Shown here piece after piece: positions 20,924 to 32,700 of a stretch of 64,000 nucleotides of DNA. The first letter of the stretch is position 1; every line of letters begins with the position of its first letter. The notes beneath the pieces were generated by a model. The model saw only the letters and a list, made by a program, of their open reading frames with translations. It was not told the DNA's origin and did no database searches. A program made the position numbers and the translations under genes. Origin of the DNA: Mesocentrotus franciscanus (taxonomy: Eukaryota; Echinodermata; Echinoidea; Camarodonta; Strongylocentrotidae); contig CP137668.1 in the NCBI GenBank assembly GCA_037976565.1, positions 31,296,264 to 31,360,263 on the forward strand, read 5' to 3'.

Positions 20924-22558
20924 AAACCGATTATGAGGTAAACTGACCGGTTTTGTTTTCAACTTATGTTAATTCCCAAATAATAATGCATGTGAAAAAA
21001 ATCATCAAATGCTCTGGACTTTCCCATTTTTGACCATATTTAGTCATTCTTCGTGTTCAAAAAAAAGAAAATGTTAGGCATATACGTCAAACACTGCTGC
21101 ACTACAATACTGCTGTAATGAACACTCAGGGAGATCTAAACTGAATACAACCATTGGCGCATTGATGTTTTCGAAACCACTGTTGCACATAATTTATTAA
21201 CATGATTTATGATAACCACTCCTACCTTATCTTATTCTGCGATGTCATGTACAAAACTGTACTTCCAAATTCAGTCCCTTAACGTGGAGAATGGATGAGC
21301 GGAATTTTTGGAGAAAACAAAAATCATATTTTCTCTTTTGAAAACTGGAGATTTCCATGGAACCAGGATTTGTGTTTTTCTTGAAAATTCGATACTGGGC
21401 CTGGGTCAAATATATCTTTTGTTTCTAAACAAGATGTGTTATAAAAATCTGTACAACCACAAATCCGGTTAATGATCCAGCGTGGTTTAAATACATACAT
21501 CAGGCCTACTGCCAGGTAAATAAACTGGTATCGCATTTAAAAAACCTCATACATCAGTCACACCGTCAAGCCGATACAACACCGACTTCAAACTGAACGA
21601 TTCCTGGCCATTCGATGCAATATGATTGTGTGTTCGGTCTGCTGTCGGTCTGGCGTTTGGTGAGACAGGGGTATAAAACAGACTCCGGTAATAATTATAT
21701 AATAAGTGGGCCACATATTTTGCATTCATTCTGCTCACCTTCTACAAAAAACTGGCTATATCTTATAGAGTTTTGAAACGTAATACATCATCACATTACT
21801 ATTGATTCAATCAAAATGGTCGGAATCCTTGGCGAAAGGGGAAATTTAAACATTACGAGGAGCTGGTGATACGTTCTGGGGGCGTATCTGTTATTGGCAA
21901 ACAGAGGGGCGAAATGGCCACCCCCTGATACTCCGGTCACACCGGTAGCCCGATTCCAAGCTGAGACCGATCCGCCCGATTCTTAGCCTCTCGATATATA
22001 ATGTTTTGAGCAGCCTATTGTCGAATCTGGTGCCAGTCTCGCCGGTTTAACTGACGCTGGAAATGTTCCTAAAATTATATCAAAAATTGGGGACCGGGAT
22101 GGTGTGGGGGGCTGTAAACGGAAGGGTATGGGGCATAAGCCTGCCCCTATACATAAGCTTGAGATACGCGTGCTAACGGATGGATATGTAGGTCACACGA
22201 TAACAATCTTGAGATTTGATACAGACCTTAATGAAACCCGAAACGGTCTTTTCAGAGAATTCGTTTCATCATTATGATTATGTCACATCAGAACAAGCGT
22301 GACAGGTATTCTGAAACTGATCTAACCGAAGTCCATTATGCTATAATGTTTCATTTCTTTTGAGAAAAATTAAATCCATTGACAAATGAAGAAAACGATT
22401 TCATTTCCATGCAACCACTTTTATCGGCAACATAATTGCAAAATTGAAACCGGTCATAGTGAAGAAGTGAACTCTCAAGGATTTTTCTTTCAATTGTTTT
22501 AATTATATTCTATATATTGGCGTGACGGAGGATTATCCAAATTGAAATTATTTGTATA
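20924..22558. other. Intergenic sequence, no gene recognised
   Basis: Mixed composition. A more GC-rich patch (21830-22160) contains no recognisable protein or transposon terminus. Confidence 0.5.
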
Positions 22559-22559
22559 C

Positions 22560-22625
22560 AGTGTGTGTGTTGTGTGCGCGCGTGTGTGTGTGTGTGTGTG
22601 TGTGTGCGTGTGTGCGCGTGTGGGT
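22560..22625 (+). repeat. GT/GC dinucleotide array
   Basis: GT microsatellite interrupted by GCGC steps. Alternating purine-pyrimidine sequence of this kind can adopt Z-DNA. Confidence 0.95.
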
Positions 22626-23144
22626 GTATAAATATCAACAAAGAACCTGGCCATTGGAAAACAAATTCTTGAAGAGCATGTAAATAGGTTTAAGACATAC
22701 AAGTACCTCGTCGAAACATAATACGGGAACTTTCCTCAAAGCGGTGCGTATTTAAAGTGCGTGGGTGGGATGGACTGTGTGAGGGTGGAGCTGGATAGCT
22801 GTGCATATTCTCCTCAATTGTTGTTCTTCCAAGTTTGATGCAAATCTCTTCACATAGAACGATCGGTATTAGTTATAACGCCAATAAATTCACTTCCATG
22901 CTATTTCCTCGAGGTAATGTGTACGTGGCAAAATGACCACATCGTATATTTTGTATAGGTCATTGTCTGAGTAGTGAGTGAAAACTATTTTTCAAAGATA
23001 CATAAAATAGCACCACGATTCTTGTAAGGAAGAATGTTTTTTTTCTTCCTAGGACGGGCATACTCATCAGGCGCGGATCTACGGGGGAGGGGGTTAGGGG
23101 TTTAGCCCCTGGGCCGCCAAAAAGAAAAAAAGAAAAAAGAAAAA

Positions 23145-23229
23145 AGAACGCACACTGGAGAGAAAGCTTTCAAGTGCAAACATTGTGAGAATATATTCAA
23201 CTCATCTGGTAACTTAACCAAACACATGA
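23145..23229 (+). pseudogene. Captured C2H2 zinc-finger fragment
   Basis: The plus-strand frame reads RTHTGEKAFKCKHCE, then NIFNSSGNLTKHMI. That is a TGEK-type linker, C-X2-C, the phenylalanine, the hydrophobic leucine and the first histidine at the correct C-X12-H spacing. The second histidine is absent because the sequence diverges after HMI. It lies within a TIR element and is preceded by an A-rich run, so it is a transduced exon fragment, not a gene. Confidence 0.8.
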
Positions 23230-23244
23230 TAACTCTGGATATAA

Positions 23245-23278
23245 CAAGTAACAGTTTAATATATTAAACTGTTACTTG
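23245..23278. repeat. 34-bp perfect palindrome
   Basis: CAAGTAACAGTTTAATA followed directly by its exact reverse complement. The repeat of AAACTGTTACTTGATTT at 23440 shows the right arm is also the start of the 174-bp tandem unit. Confidence 0.95.
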
Positions 23279-23614
23279 ATTTAAAAAGACGTTATCATGC
23301 ACTGCTTTTTATGATCTCCATTGTGTTAGTAGATGCCAGGAAAACGTCACTTACGGGCCGGGGGATTAAAAATAGCACCAAAAAAAATCGCCTCGCCGCT
23401 ATGCGGCTCGTGGACGATGCTCCGCATCGTTATTGAGTCAAACTGTTACTTGATTTCAAAAGACGTTATCATGCACTGCTTTTTATGGTCTCCATTGTGT
23501 TAGTAGATGCCAGGAAAACATCACTTTTACAAGGGGGTTCAAAATAGCAACAAACAAAAAAAAAATCGCCTCGTCGCTTCGCGGCTCGTGGACGATGCTC
23601 CTCATCGTCATCTT
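23266..23614 (+). repeat. Two-copy tandem repeat, 174-bp period
   Basis: Copies at 23266-23439 and 23440-23614 share AAACTGTTACTTGATTT, GACGTTATCATGCACTGC, TAGTAGATGCCAGGAAAAC and CGGCTCGTGGACGATGCTCC with few differences. Each copy ends in a small CGAGCC/GGCTCG hairpin-rich segment. Confidence 0.9.
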
Positions 23615-23656
23615 TTTTGTTACCCCCAGCAAAAAGCTAGATCCGCCCCTGCTCAT

Positions 23657-24633
23657 GGAGATTTCATTTCATGTCGTTTCATCGCAGGCTGGAATACGCT
23701 CCGAGTCCCCACCCAAGAGTTTCCCCAGTCATATTATGCACTTTGAAATACAATCGGCTGACCTAAAGAGCTATATTTGCACACAGAAATTGATACTTTG
23801 CATCGGCGGTTGAATTCAATGGTTATTGAAAGTATTCTATACTCTAGTCCAGACAAAAGATTCGTAATATAAATTATAATTCCTGTAATAAATGTTGGAA
23901 CTACGTGTTCATGCTCCACAGAAGTTTGACGGCTTTGCATGATTCTGTGGCGTCAGAATAGATCTGTTTCATTGTTATGCTCTCTTCTGTAACAGTAAGC
24001 GATCTGAATAAATGTTTTAGTACTTTCAGCAGTATGGGGCTTATGTAGATTTTTTTTAAAGTTATTTTTTTATTTGTTAGGGGGGGGGGGCTTACCCAGG
24101 GCCTCATACACAAACATAATAATAAAAACATTGGTCTATTTCGGTGTTTTTCGTGTGCCATGCTACGGACGAAAACACAATGGCATGTATTTTGCATATG
24201 GCTAAAGCATCATATAGACTAAGGAATTCACCAAGGCACTTGGTGACTCTGACAATTGGCCTCATCATCGGGAGCTATCATAGCGTCTCGTTCTTTATGG
24301 GTAGAAATCTGCAGAGTATTATCATGTCTATACAAAAAGATATTCATGTTACATGGAATACGCCGTCAGCTGAGAGCTAGAGGGCGTTTTCACCTCTACA
24401 CAATTATTGTAATGCCCTCCTGGTTCTCAGCCTGGCTCTTGTTTACGTTTACATTGCATTTAACGCCCGATGAAAGGAACATTTATGCAGGGGCAGCGAT
24501 TTCTTTCATGACCGGGGCCAAATCTGTATTCCGTTGGTATCACCAGTAGCGTAATGAGCAAAAACATTTTTTTTTTTTTGGGGGCAGATCAAAAAAAAAA
24601 ATCCTCATCACCACCACTCTTACGTGTTACATG
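23657..24633. other. Intergenic sequence, no gene recognised
   Basis: AT-rich with runs of T and G (24050-24090, 24565-24600). A few open frames of 60-98 codons have no recognisable motif. Confidence 0.5.
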
Positions 24634-25145
24634 CAGGCCCCGTGGAACGTTTTTCAAAGTAGAGGGGGGGGGGGGCTAAAGTATTTACAATCAGGTAGAG
24701 CGTAGCGTAAATTAACGTGGGGTCTAGGGGCAAAGCCACGGCGGGGATCAAGGGCAGAGCCCCCCAGAAGCTCAGGGGTTTTAGGCATTTAATTAAGGTC
24801 AGATGAGCATATTTTGACACCTTATTTGTGACACTGGAAGGACACTAATTGGCGTGGGGTCCAGGGGGAGAGCCCCCAAATCTAAGGGGTTTTAAGCATT
24901 AAATTACGGTCAGATGAGCATCCAGGGGCCGCCTTAGGGCCCCTGGTGGGGTTCAGGGGGCAGAGCCCCCGCAAGCTCAGGGGTTTTAGGCCTTTAATTA
25001 AGGTCAGATGAGCATATTTTGATACCTCATTAGTGACACTGGCAGGTCGCTATTCTTTCTTTCTTTCTTTCTATTTCTCTTTAACATACCTTTTCGAAAA
25101 AAGTGGGGGGCTCGAGCCCCTAGCCCCGCCGTTCCATTGGCCCTG
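24634..25145. mobile_element. 512-bp TIR element with internal tandem GGGGC-rich units
   Basis: Left end CAGGCCCCGTGGAACG and inverted right end CAGGGCCAATGGAACG; a 5-bp direct repeat ACATG flanks both sides (24629-24633 and 25146-25150). Inside, three related units carry GTGGGGTCYAGGGGG..AGCCCCC, then AGGGGTTTTA(G/A)GC, then TTAAGGTCAGATGAGCAT (about 24715, 24855, 24945). CAG-starting termini suggest hAT; no transposase frame. Confidence 0.7.
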
Positions 25146-25319
25146 ACATGTAGGCTTCTAAATAAGCATATTTTTTGCCTGACTGTAAATTTTGGGATTT
25201 TTCATTGTCCAACAAACGCAAACAAAAAAGTGAGGAAAAATCAAGGAAAATCATGTCATGTCAGCAACATTTGTAAATCACTGGTATCGAATTAAAAATA
25301 AACCACGTTTGAATTGTTT

Positions 25320-25640
25320 TGGGGGGAGGCCATTGCCATCCCCCCCCCCCATCAGTACGCTAGTTGGTATCATGGTGATACCAACGGAATAAAGATTTTC
25401 TACAATATTTACTTGTACATTTTGAAGGATATTATGCGAGGGAGCGTAGCGAGAAGAGTTTTGCACTCTTTGGCCCTCCAGAGCCTAAAAGTGTGTTGCA
25501 GTCTTTAGTCAGTATTTGCTATACATTTCTTTTTGCACTTTTTCAAATTTTCCGGGGGGGGGGGCGATCCCCCTAAACAAATTGAGGGGGAGACGTGTCC
25601 CCCGTCCCCCCGGATCACCGCCCCTGCATATTTGTATTGC
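25320..25640. mobile_element. Probable incomplete CAGGGGCGG-type TIR element
   Basis: Ends at about 25627 with CCCCGGATCACCGCCCCTG, the inverted form of a CAGGGGCGGTGATCCGG terminus. It contains GGGGGGCGATCCCCC and GGAGCGTAGCGAG motifs typical of the same MITE class. The opposite terminus is not clear; a G/C-run-rich segment at 25320-25352 may mark it. Confidence 0.4.
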
Positions 25641-25674
25641 ATGAATCTTGAATCTTGAATCTTGAATCTTGAAT
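25639..25674 (+). repeat. Heptanucleotide TGAATCT array
   Basis: Nearly five head-to-tail copies of a 7-base unit. Confidence 0.9.
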
Positions 25675-26155
25675 GTTTTAAAATTAACTGAAGGCCCAAC
25701 AAATCGACAGCTCATTGAAACGGCAACATTGATGGCTAGGAACATCGAGGAACTGTGACGAACTGTGACCACTATATCCATGGTCATCTGGTGGACGAAA
25801 TGCGAAGAAACGGAGCTACCTACCACGAGAATGTCGGGGAGGGCGTATATCTCTTTCACAGGGCCAGGAAGCTTGTTTCATATTCATCAACTATTACCAG
25901 AACCATGAGCTTCATTAGTGTGAAAAGCCTGTCTTGCGTAATCTTGTAAGCTTCAAATATATGTCAAAATATTGAAGAAAAAAATATGTGTATTTCTCAA
26001 CAGTACTGAATAGTAAAAACTGTTATTACGGCGGTCATCTATTTTTCCCTCCTTGAATCATAGGGGTTTCGTCTTAGGTTGGTTCTGTAGTTTATTCAAA
26101 TATTCAAACATACTTATGAGGAAAGGTGAATGACAGTGTTGCAAGATATGTTGGT

Positions 26156-26420
26156 ATTGATTATGATGATAGTGATGATGTTTATGATGATGTTTATGAT
26201 GATCACGACGAAGAATGAGTTAATGATGCCTTAAGTCGTGGTGATGATGATGGCAATGATGTCGATGATGATGATGATGATGATGACGACGATGGTTGAT
26301 ATCTTATTTGTTATTTGTTGTTTGTTGTTGTTGTTGTTGATGACGATGATAATGGTGTTGATGATGAACACGAGGGCGATGATGATGAAATGAAGAAGAA
26401 TGTGATGACCATAATGACGA
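26156..26420 (+). repeat. GAT/GTT trinucleotide-rich region
   Basis: Interrupted ATG/GAT repeats with a GTT run at 26318-26338. The poly-Asn/Ile/His open frames on the minus strand are artefacts. Confidence 0.9.
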
Positions 26421-27423
26421 GAATGACTGCGACGCTGCATCTCCATTTACGGGAGGGGTAATGACGATCACTACAACAAAGCAAACATCATCTATACTTC
26501 TAAATTTAAAGCTAGACCCTATGGAAACCAATTCCATTCTCATTGCAATGTCGGACGAACAAAAAAGAGAAATGAGTCCTCATGTGTATCAGATTCCCAT
26601 ACACAAACATGAGGCAAAAGTATTATTAGCTCATACATGTATAATGTTACAATACGACCCCATGAGAACGCAAAGGTTTCATATCCTGACTCGGGAGGCT
26701 GTTCTATAAAACTAGAAACAAACTTCACACTGTAATTGAATAAATTTATTTTCAGACCCCTGGCAGACAAATAATGAAACTCAAATTACCGGTTTACATT
26801 CCTTTCAGCATGTTATGTTAATATTGACGAGACGTGTTTTCAATGTAAGTCAATGTAGTCATGTTAACACGAATATGTATTCTTGCATGGAAACTAGGAC
26901 GTTGCAAGTCTCTCTTGTACCTTTAATCAAATCATTTTATATATATGTTTGTAGAATGAGTTGAGGCACGTCAACAGATATTCAAATATGTTTGTTTACA
27001 TGCTACGGCTGTCGTGTTCCTTAATCATTATATTAACGCCTTAAGTCGTAAACTGATTGTTTCACCTGACTTAATGATGGAAATATTGTTTCTGTAGCTC
27101 TTATGTTTCATGTTGAAAAAAAACAGAATAGCAACACCAATTCCAGGCCATAACGCGTAGCCCGGAGTGCATTTCTCAACTTTCGGCATAAATTGTCAGG
27201 TGACACCCGAAGGTCGTGTCACATGACACAGGAGGTGAATCACATGACCCGAAGCTGGCGCGCCTTAATGCGATTTGCTGGCATCCTGGGGCCGAACGAT
27301 GGAGGCGAGACGATGCGATTCTTTTCTCTCCAGCTTTCTCCTCATCGTCAAGTAAGGAGAGTACGCTACATAGAGGAGAGGATTATATTTATAGTGTTTT
27401 GCTAAACATGTTATCCAGTAAAG
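26421..27423. other. Intergenic sequence, no gene recognised
   Basis: No recognisable repeat boundary or protein motif. Confidence 0.5.
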
Positions 27424-27448
27424 TCTACTACTACTACTACTACCACTC

Positions 27449-27497
<49 letters not shown>
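27424..27497 (+). repeat. TAC trinucleotide array (left part of a split array)
   Basis: ACT/TAC repeats, directly abutting the element at 27498. The same repeat on the same strand resumes at about 27985. Confidence 0.95.
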
Positions 27498-27982
27498 ATA
27501 TGGAAACGTTGTATTATCCAGTCAATCTGACTTGCGTGCATAGAACAAAATTAAATAAGCATTTTTGCATGAAAAAGTTAAGTTTTTTTTTAAAGTGCGC
27601 TTCTTTCCAGCGTTGGGGTGCCCGGAAGTCACTTGGGTAACCTTTCAAAAAGTATAATATAAACAAATTATATGCAATTTCTCTGTACGTTTGTCGGAAA
27701 AAAAACATAGTACTTCGGCCCCTCTTGCAAGCCCTCACTCGTTCCATTTTGGTCAGGCGGCTTTGGGTTGAGCGGCTAATGAATATACTAACCGTAAGCT
27801 TTCTTCTGGTATTACACTTGTTTTGATTGGTTGTATATTGTTGTCGGAATTTACCCATTCACATAATGGAACTACCTGCCCGACGAAGCCAGTGGCCCGT
27901 GACCCCTGCACTCAACACTGTGTGGGAGTTAGTATGGAGTCAACTTCTTTTATGAGATAAATCCAAGCAAACGTTTCCATAT
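27498..27982. mobile_element. 485-bp insertion inside the TAC array
   Basis: Perfect 13-bp inverted termini, ATATGGAAACGTT at 27498-27510 and AACGTTTCCATAT at 27970-27982, with TAC repeats in the same orientation on both sides. Internal sequence is unique here and encodes nothing recognisable. Because the target is itself repetitive, the target duplication cannot be defined. Confidence 0.65.
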
Positions 27983-27984
27983 GC

Positions 27985-28000
27985 ACTACTACCACTTCTG

Positions 28001-28043
<43 letters not shown>

Positions 28044-28058
28044 TACCACTACTACTAT

Positions 28059-28093
<35 letters not shown>
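27985..28093 (+). repeat. TAC trinucleotide array (right part)
   Basis: ACT/TAC repeats with CCA and TTC interruptions, ending exactly at the TA target of the next element. Confidence 0.95.
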
Positions 28094-28094
<1 letters not shown>

Positions 28095-28249
28095 AGTGAA
28101 ACCTGTCTTTAAGGACCACCTAAGGGAGAAAAGAAAAGTGGTCTTTATAGGCAGGTTCCTTTAGTACATGTTTCAATTAGAAACCATTTTCGAGGGAAAC
28201 ACAAAGTGTGGTCTTTGTAGACAGGTGGTCTCTAAACCAGGTTTGACTG
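28094..28249. mobile_element. 156-bp pogo/Tigger-like MITE
   Basis: TIRs CAGTGAAACCTG and CAGGTTTGACTG (inverted CAGTCAAACCTG), TA on both flanks (28092-28093 and 28250-28251). The CAGTNNAACCT terminus and TA target are characteristic of the pogo/Tigger branch of Tc1/mariner. Internal GTGGTC(T/C)TTATAG-like repeats continue the symmetry. The element at 41639 is a relative. Confidence 0.8.
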
Positions 28250-28301
28250 TACTACCATTAATATTATACTTATGCCATAGCTATAACACGGTCGCAGACG
28301 G

Positions 28302-28850
28302 TTCGAGAAATCAACTCCAGGGCGCTTTAAATACCCTATTGTATTCGAGATCGATATCGTGTTCGGATTATGTACCATGTTTTTGTTAGCACATTTCAAT
28401 AGGCGAGTATTAAAATGGCCTTAGGTTGATTACACTTTTCACTTTTGTAAGTAGTTGCAATCGTGTTTAAAGTGGCCTTTATCTACTCATGCACAGATAG
28501 TTCCTCCGCACTGGCTCCTTACATTTTAATCTTGGTCATTATTTGCTCACTGCAGAACATAAAAAAGAAAGTTGAAAGGCCGAAAGATGAGAACTCTTGG
28601 AGTTGTATGACAGCCAATTAGTGCCGTTGGCGAGGCAACGCACAAGGCCATTGTTAACGTTCTAATGTGAAAGCCATAATCTCAGCCAAAAGAAGAAGAA
28701 AAAAAGGGGGAGGGGGAGCAAACACATTGGCATTAGATTAAACAAAATAATAAGAAGAAGAAGAAGAACGAGAGGGAAACAGGGAGAAAGAAAGAGAGAG
28801 ATGGAGAGAGAAAATAACGAGATGAAAGAGAGGGCCACGGGACATGAAAG

Positions 28851-28888
<38 letters not shown>

Positions 28889-28986
28889 GAAAAAAAAAGA
28901 GAGACAGAGAGGGGGATTAGAACAGAGAGGGACAAGGTTAAGAGCCATAATTCAAAATCTAGAAAGAGAGAAGGGAGCAGTGAGTG

Positions 28987-29055
<69 letters not shown>

Positions 29056-29201
29056 CAGACAGACAGAGGAGAGACAGACAAAAAGAGAGAGAGAGAGACA
29101 TAGACAGAAAGAGAAAGAGAGAAAGATAGAGACAGACAGAGAGACAGACAGAAAGAGGAGAGACATACAGAAAGAGAGAGTGAGAGAGAGTGAGAGCGTG
29201 G

Positions 29202-29257
<56 letters not shown>

Positions 29258-29735
29258 GACAGACAGCCCATGGACCTGACAGACAGACATATCGAGAGGA
29301 ATGTTTTCAACCGCGGTGATGACCGAGTCCAGGATAAAAACAATGATAGGTCAGCTTTTGCCGCATCAATTCGCCAATCTCGATGGCGCCTATGTTAACT
29401 CCCGACAATCGTATACCACATCAACCACAGACAGGTGAAAACGAACTCGCCAACGTACTAATTACGTCTTACATAAAGAGATTGGTTTTCATTCGACACC
29501 AAGAGTTCTCCTTTTTGCGACCTCTTTATCTCTCTGCCTTTCAACTTTCTTTTTTTATGTTCTGCAGTGAGCAAATACTGACTAAAATTATGATGCAATA
29601 AGCCAGTTCGGAGAAACTATCTGTGCATGGGTAATTAAAGGCCACTTTAAGCACGATTGGAACACCTTACAACAACAACAAAATACAAACAATAGGGTAT
29701 TGAAAATGCCCTTGATTTGAGTTCTCGAAAATAGA
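28302..29735. mobile_element. Large inverted-repeat element with a GA-microsatellite loop
   Basis: Arms at about 28302-28636 and 29443-29735 are inverted copies. Matching blocks include AATACCCTATTG / CAATAGGGTATT, GTTTAAAGTGGCCTTTA / TAAAGGCCACTTTAAGC, TTTGCTCACTGCAGAACATA / TATGTTCTGCAGTGAGCAAA, GAGAACTCTTGG / CCAAGAGTTCTC and TTGGCGAGG / ACTCGCCAA. The loop is about 800 bases, most of it GA repeat. No terminal target duplication could be fixed, so the outer limits are approximate. Confidence 0.8.
28753..29268 (+). repeat. GA-rich compound microsatellite
   Basis: Long AG arrays (28853-28881, 28991-29052, 29202-29248) with GACA and GAAA interruptions. The 201- and 112-residue minus-strand Ser/Leu open frames here are low-complexity artefacts. 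Confidence 0.97.
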
Positions 29736-32700
29736 TGCGATTAAACAAAAAAACAATTATTAACAAAAAATGCAAAGCCATAAATGCCATCGTTCAATTA
29801 TGCACCAACGGTAAGTACATTCTATGATACACATATGGAAATATTATTTTCAAGAAGGCAAACAAATGGTATTGATGAAGTACCTCCACTACTTTAGCAT
29901 TGCTTATCTTTCTAAAAATGTGAACAGTTGGTCTTCTCCATAACTAAAAGATCTGTGGATATTTGAGGGTTATTTGTACATGTGCTATCTTCTAATTGGT
30001 CTACTTTGTAATTGTATAAAATGATGCTCACCAATGAAATTGAAAAGCGGAAAGAATAAGAAAATGCAATTTTGAAGTATTATATGAAGGACAATTAAGA
30101 CAACCTCAAAATAATAAGATCATTTTAATACAGGGTTCACAATAATTACTGTCTATGGAGAACTTGCAATTACTTGTTATTGACATTGTTTGGGGCCCGA
30201 ATGGTGTTAACATTTGTGTTGAAGTATATGAGTCAACGGCTTCGAACAGACAATTTTAAAATTTAGAAACAATATACTTTCAGACTACCGAATAATTCAT
30301 AAAGAAATTGCAAGGAAAATTGGGTGTTGTAGTTTATCAATAATATTTTTATCATCACAATCACAGCTATTATTCAAGTAGCGTAAGTAATTTCAATTAT
30401 ATTAACGTAATCATCATAGTTATTGCTATCGCATTCACATTGTTTGTAATTGATATTGCTTTCGAATTATTCATAGTCCTAAATACTTGAATAAATTATC
30501 CGTTTTATATAAGTTGACGGATGAGGTATAATAATAATCACACATGAGGGATTTATCTTTACTTTGTGAGTTTGTGAAGATTGCGAATATCATCTATCAT
30601 AATAGAAATCCGCCATTTTCAAATATTTCGAGTGACTTTACAGAACTACAAGCATACTTAGAAAAGAACAAGATCAACATGTGTCCAGGCTTTCGAAGTC
30701 AAACTCTACTTCATCAAAAGAATTGTCTTTTCTCTTATTTTCCTTTTTCCGTCCTATTTGTTTTACCTCCTCCGAATTTTCCTTTCTAGTTGAAGAAAGA
30801 CTCTCTAATTTCAATAAGAAGAGGATACGGGTTGTAATGGAAAACCGGTGAGGAGTAAAATGACGTTTCGATCGAGAAAGGAGACCTCAGTCTCCCCCCT
30901 GGTAATTACGAGGCAGGTGTTTCTCGGGAACCTGTCGGGCTCTAAGAAGGAAAAAGACGAAGACCCTCTCTTGTAAGCTCTTAAATTTCTTGGTGAGGTT
31001 AACGTTGTCTTTCTATGGAAAAATAATTACCTTGGTAGTGTTATTGGCTTCATGTTTTGCCGTGCAATATTGCCTTCATAATTATCTGCACTTGTTTGTG
31101 CGTGCCTTGCGCCGATTCTCTGGGTTTTATGACTTTCGAATGAATGCCGAGGTCGCAAAGGACATGTGAATTTAGATTCAGCTAGATTTGGTTATCATGG
31201 ATTTGTGATGTAAACAATGTTCATGTTTTTCCTCCACATTTATTTCCAGACATCTATTTTCAAGTGCACATTTTGTTTAAAAAAAAACTAAATAGTGATC
31301 ATTTTGGCCAAGGCTGTTGAACCTTTCCCCTTATACATTCAAGAAAAAAGATAAGATTCATGATGGATAAAACCAAGACTTACGAAATAATGCAGAACAA
31401 TTTCGTTTGAAATCATATCAGTACTTTAAGATGTTAATATGCAATTATTAAGAAATGCAAACTCATTACAGTGTCCATAATTTTGCCTTCCGAATCTATT
31501 TTTTCATTGTCCTTCTTCATGTATTTCAGAGTTTTTGATTGTTCTGTTTTTAATTATTTCGATTACTTCACCTAAATTTCTCCATCTTCTTCTATTTGAA
31601 GCCTCATCTCGTCTGTCCTTTTTATTTCCCTGTCTTTTTCCAATTCCTTGTGGATTTTTGTGTGTGTGCAATGTTATTCCTATTTTGTATATTACTGTGC
31701 ATATTACTGTATTTTATCGAACCAATTTTCAATGTTTTGTATTTTAATGTATTTTTAAAAATTCTTTTGTAAATTTAATATTGTTTCTATATTGTTGCTG
31801 CTATTTGAATGTGCGTTTTCCTAATCAATAAACCAGTCTAAATAAAATCAAATTAAAATGTATTATAGATCACCTATCGTCAGTATACTGCATCACGATA
31901 ATGCCATCATAGTCCCGAAACCTCAATAAATGTTGATGTTCAACCTTCGAAAACCACAGCAAGCATCAACTGATTTAAGCCTATTTGGTAATTAAGCTTA
32001 TTTTAAACTGCTCTAGATATATTTTCGCAATACGATAAAGCGAATTAATTGTTTTTTTTAAGGTTTTCTTTATTTTCTAGACCTTGTATTGCCATTATCC
32101 ACTTAGATTCTGAAGTGACACAGTTTGGCCTGATGTATTCCATATAAAAAAAAGAAAAGAAAATATCAAGATAACCTTATTCACCTTGTTATCAATCGAG
32201 GCTTAGTAAAGCAGTTATGTCCTTAAAAAGAACCCCAGTGAATTCAATACATCATTCTACATTAAGAGCAAACTCATTTTCCCCTTAAGCCTCTCCTGGT
32301 CAATGTATTCCTCCTGGCGCCAGCCATGTTTCTTTGAAACCCGGAAGAAACGATTAATATTTGTCCCGTAGTCGATGATTACCAGTGGAGGTGCCAATCC
32401 GCCGCGACGGTTTGATTTGTCCCGGCCTTCGATTCGAGTTCAATTTATGACGACCAAGATCATCTTTGTTTTCGTTCTCAATGTAAAGACTAGTAGCGAG
32501 TGTGTGTCACGAAAAAGGATTCAATCCTAAATATCATTGCAATGAGTAGAAATACATGTAGATTTAGTCAAAGATATATTATTTTTAATGACCATTATTA
32601 TATTCGTTGTCAAAGTGTGTAAAGATCGTTTGTAGCGATATACAACCATATATATATATATATCAGAAAACATACGTGTAGATATACTTGTAGATGTAGT

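Larger units (their letters stand above)
23068..23651. mobile_element. 584-bp hAT-like TIR element carrying a zinc-finger fragment
   Basis: Left TIR CAGGCGCGGATCTA and right TIR TAGATCCGCCCCTG (inverted CAGGGGCGGATCTA) differ at one position. A 5-bp direct repeat, CTCAT, flanks it (23063-23067 and 23652-23656). Inside are a C2H2 finger fragment (23145-23229), a 34-bp perfect palindrome (23245-23278) and a 174-bp tandem duplication (23266-23439 and 23440-23613). The TIR resembles the 8-bp-TSD hAT MITE at 32946; the 5-bp duplication might mark another hAT group or erosion. Confidence 0.8.

Noticed and set aside
28733..29343. 201-residue Ser/Leu-rich minus-strand open frame
   Set aside because: It is a CT/GA microsatellite translation and not a protein; the same holds for frames at 8703, 34667, 35508, 54890 and 57033.
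31801..31860. Gene 3' end suggested by AATAAA motifs
   Set aside because: AATAAA is common in AT-rich sequence and no coding exon is visible upstream.
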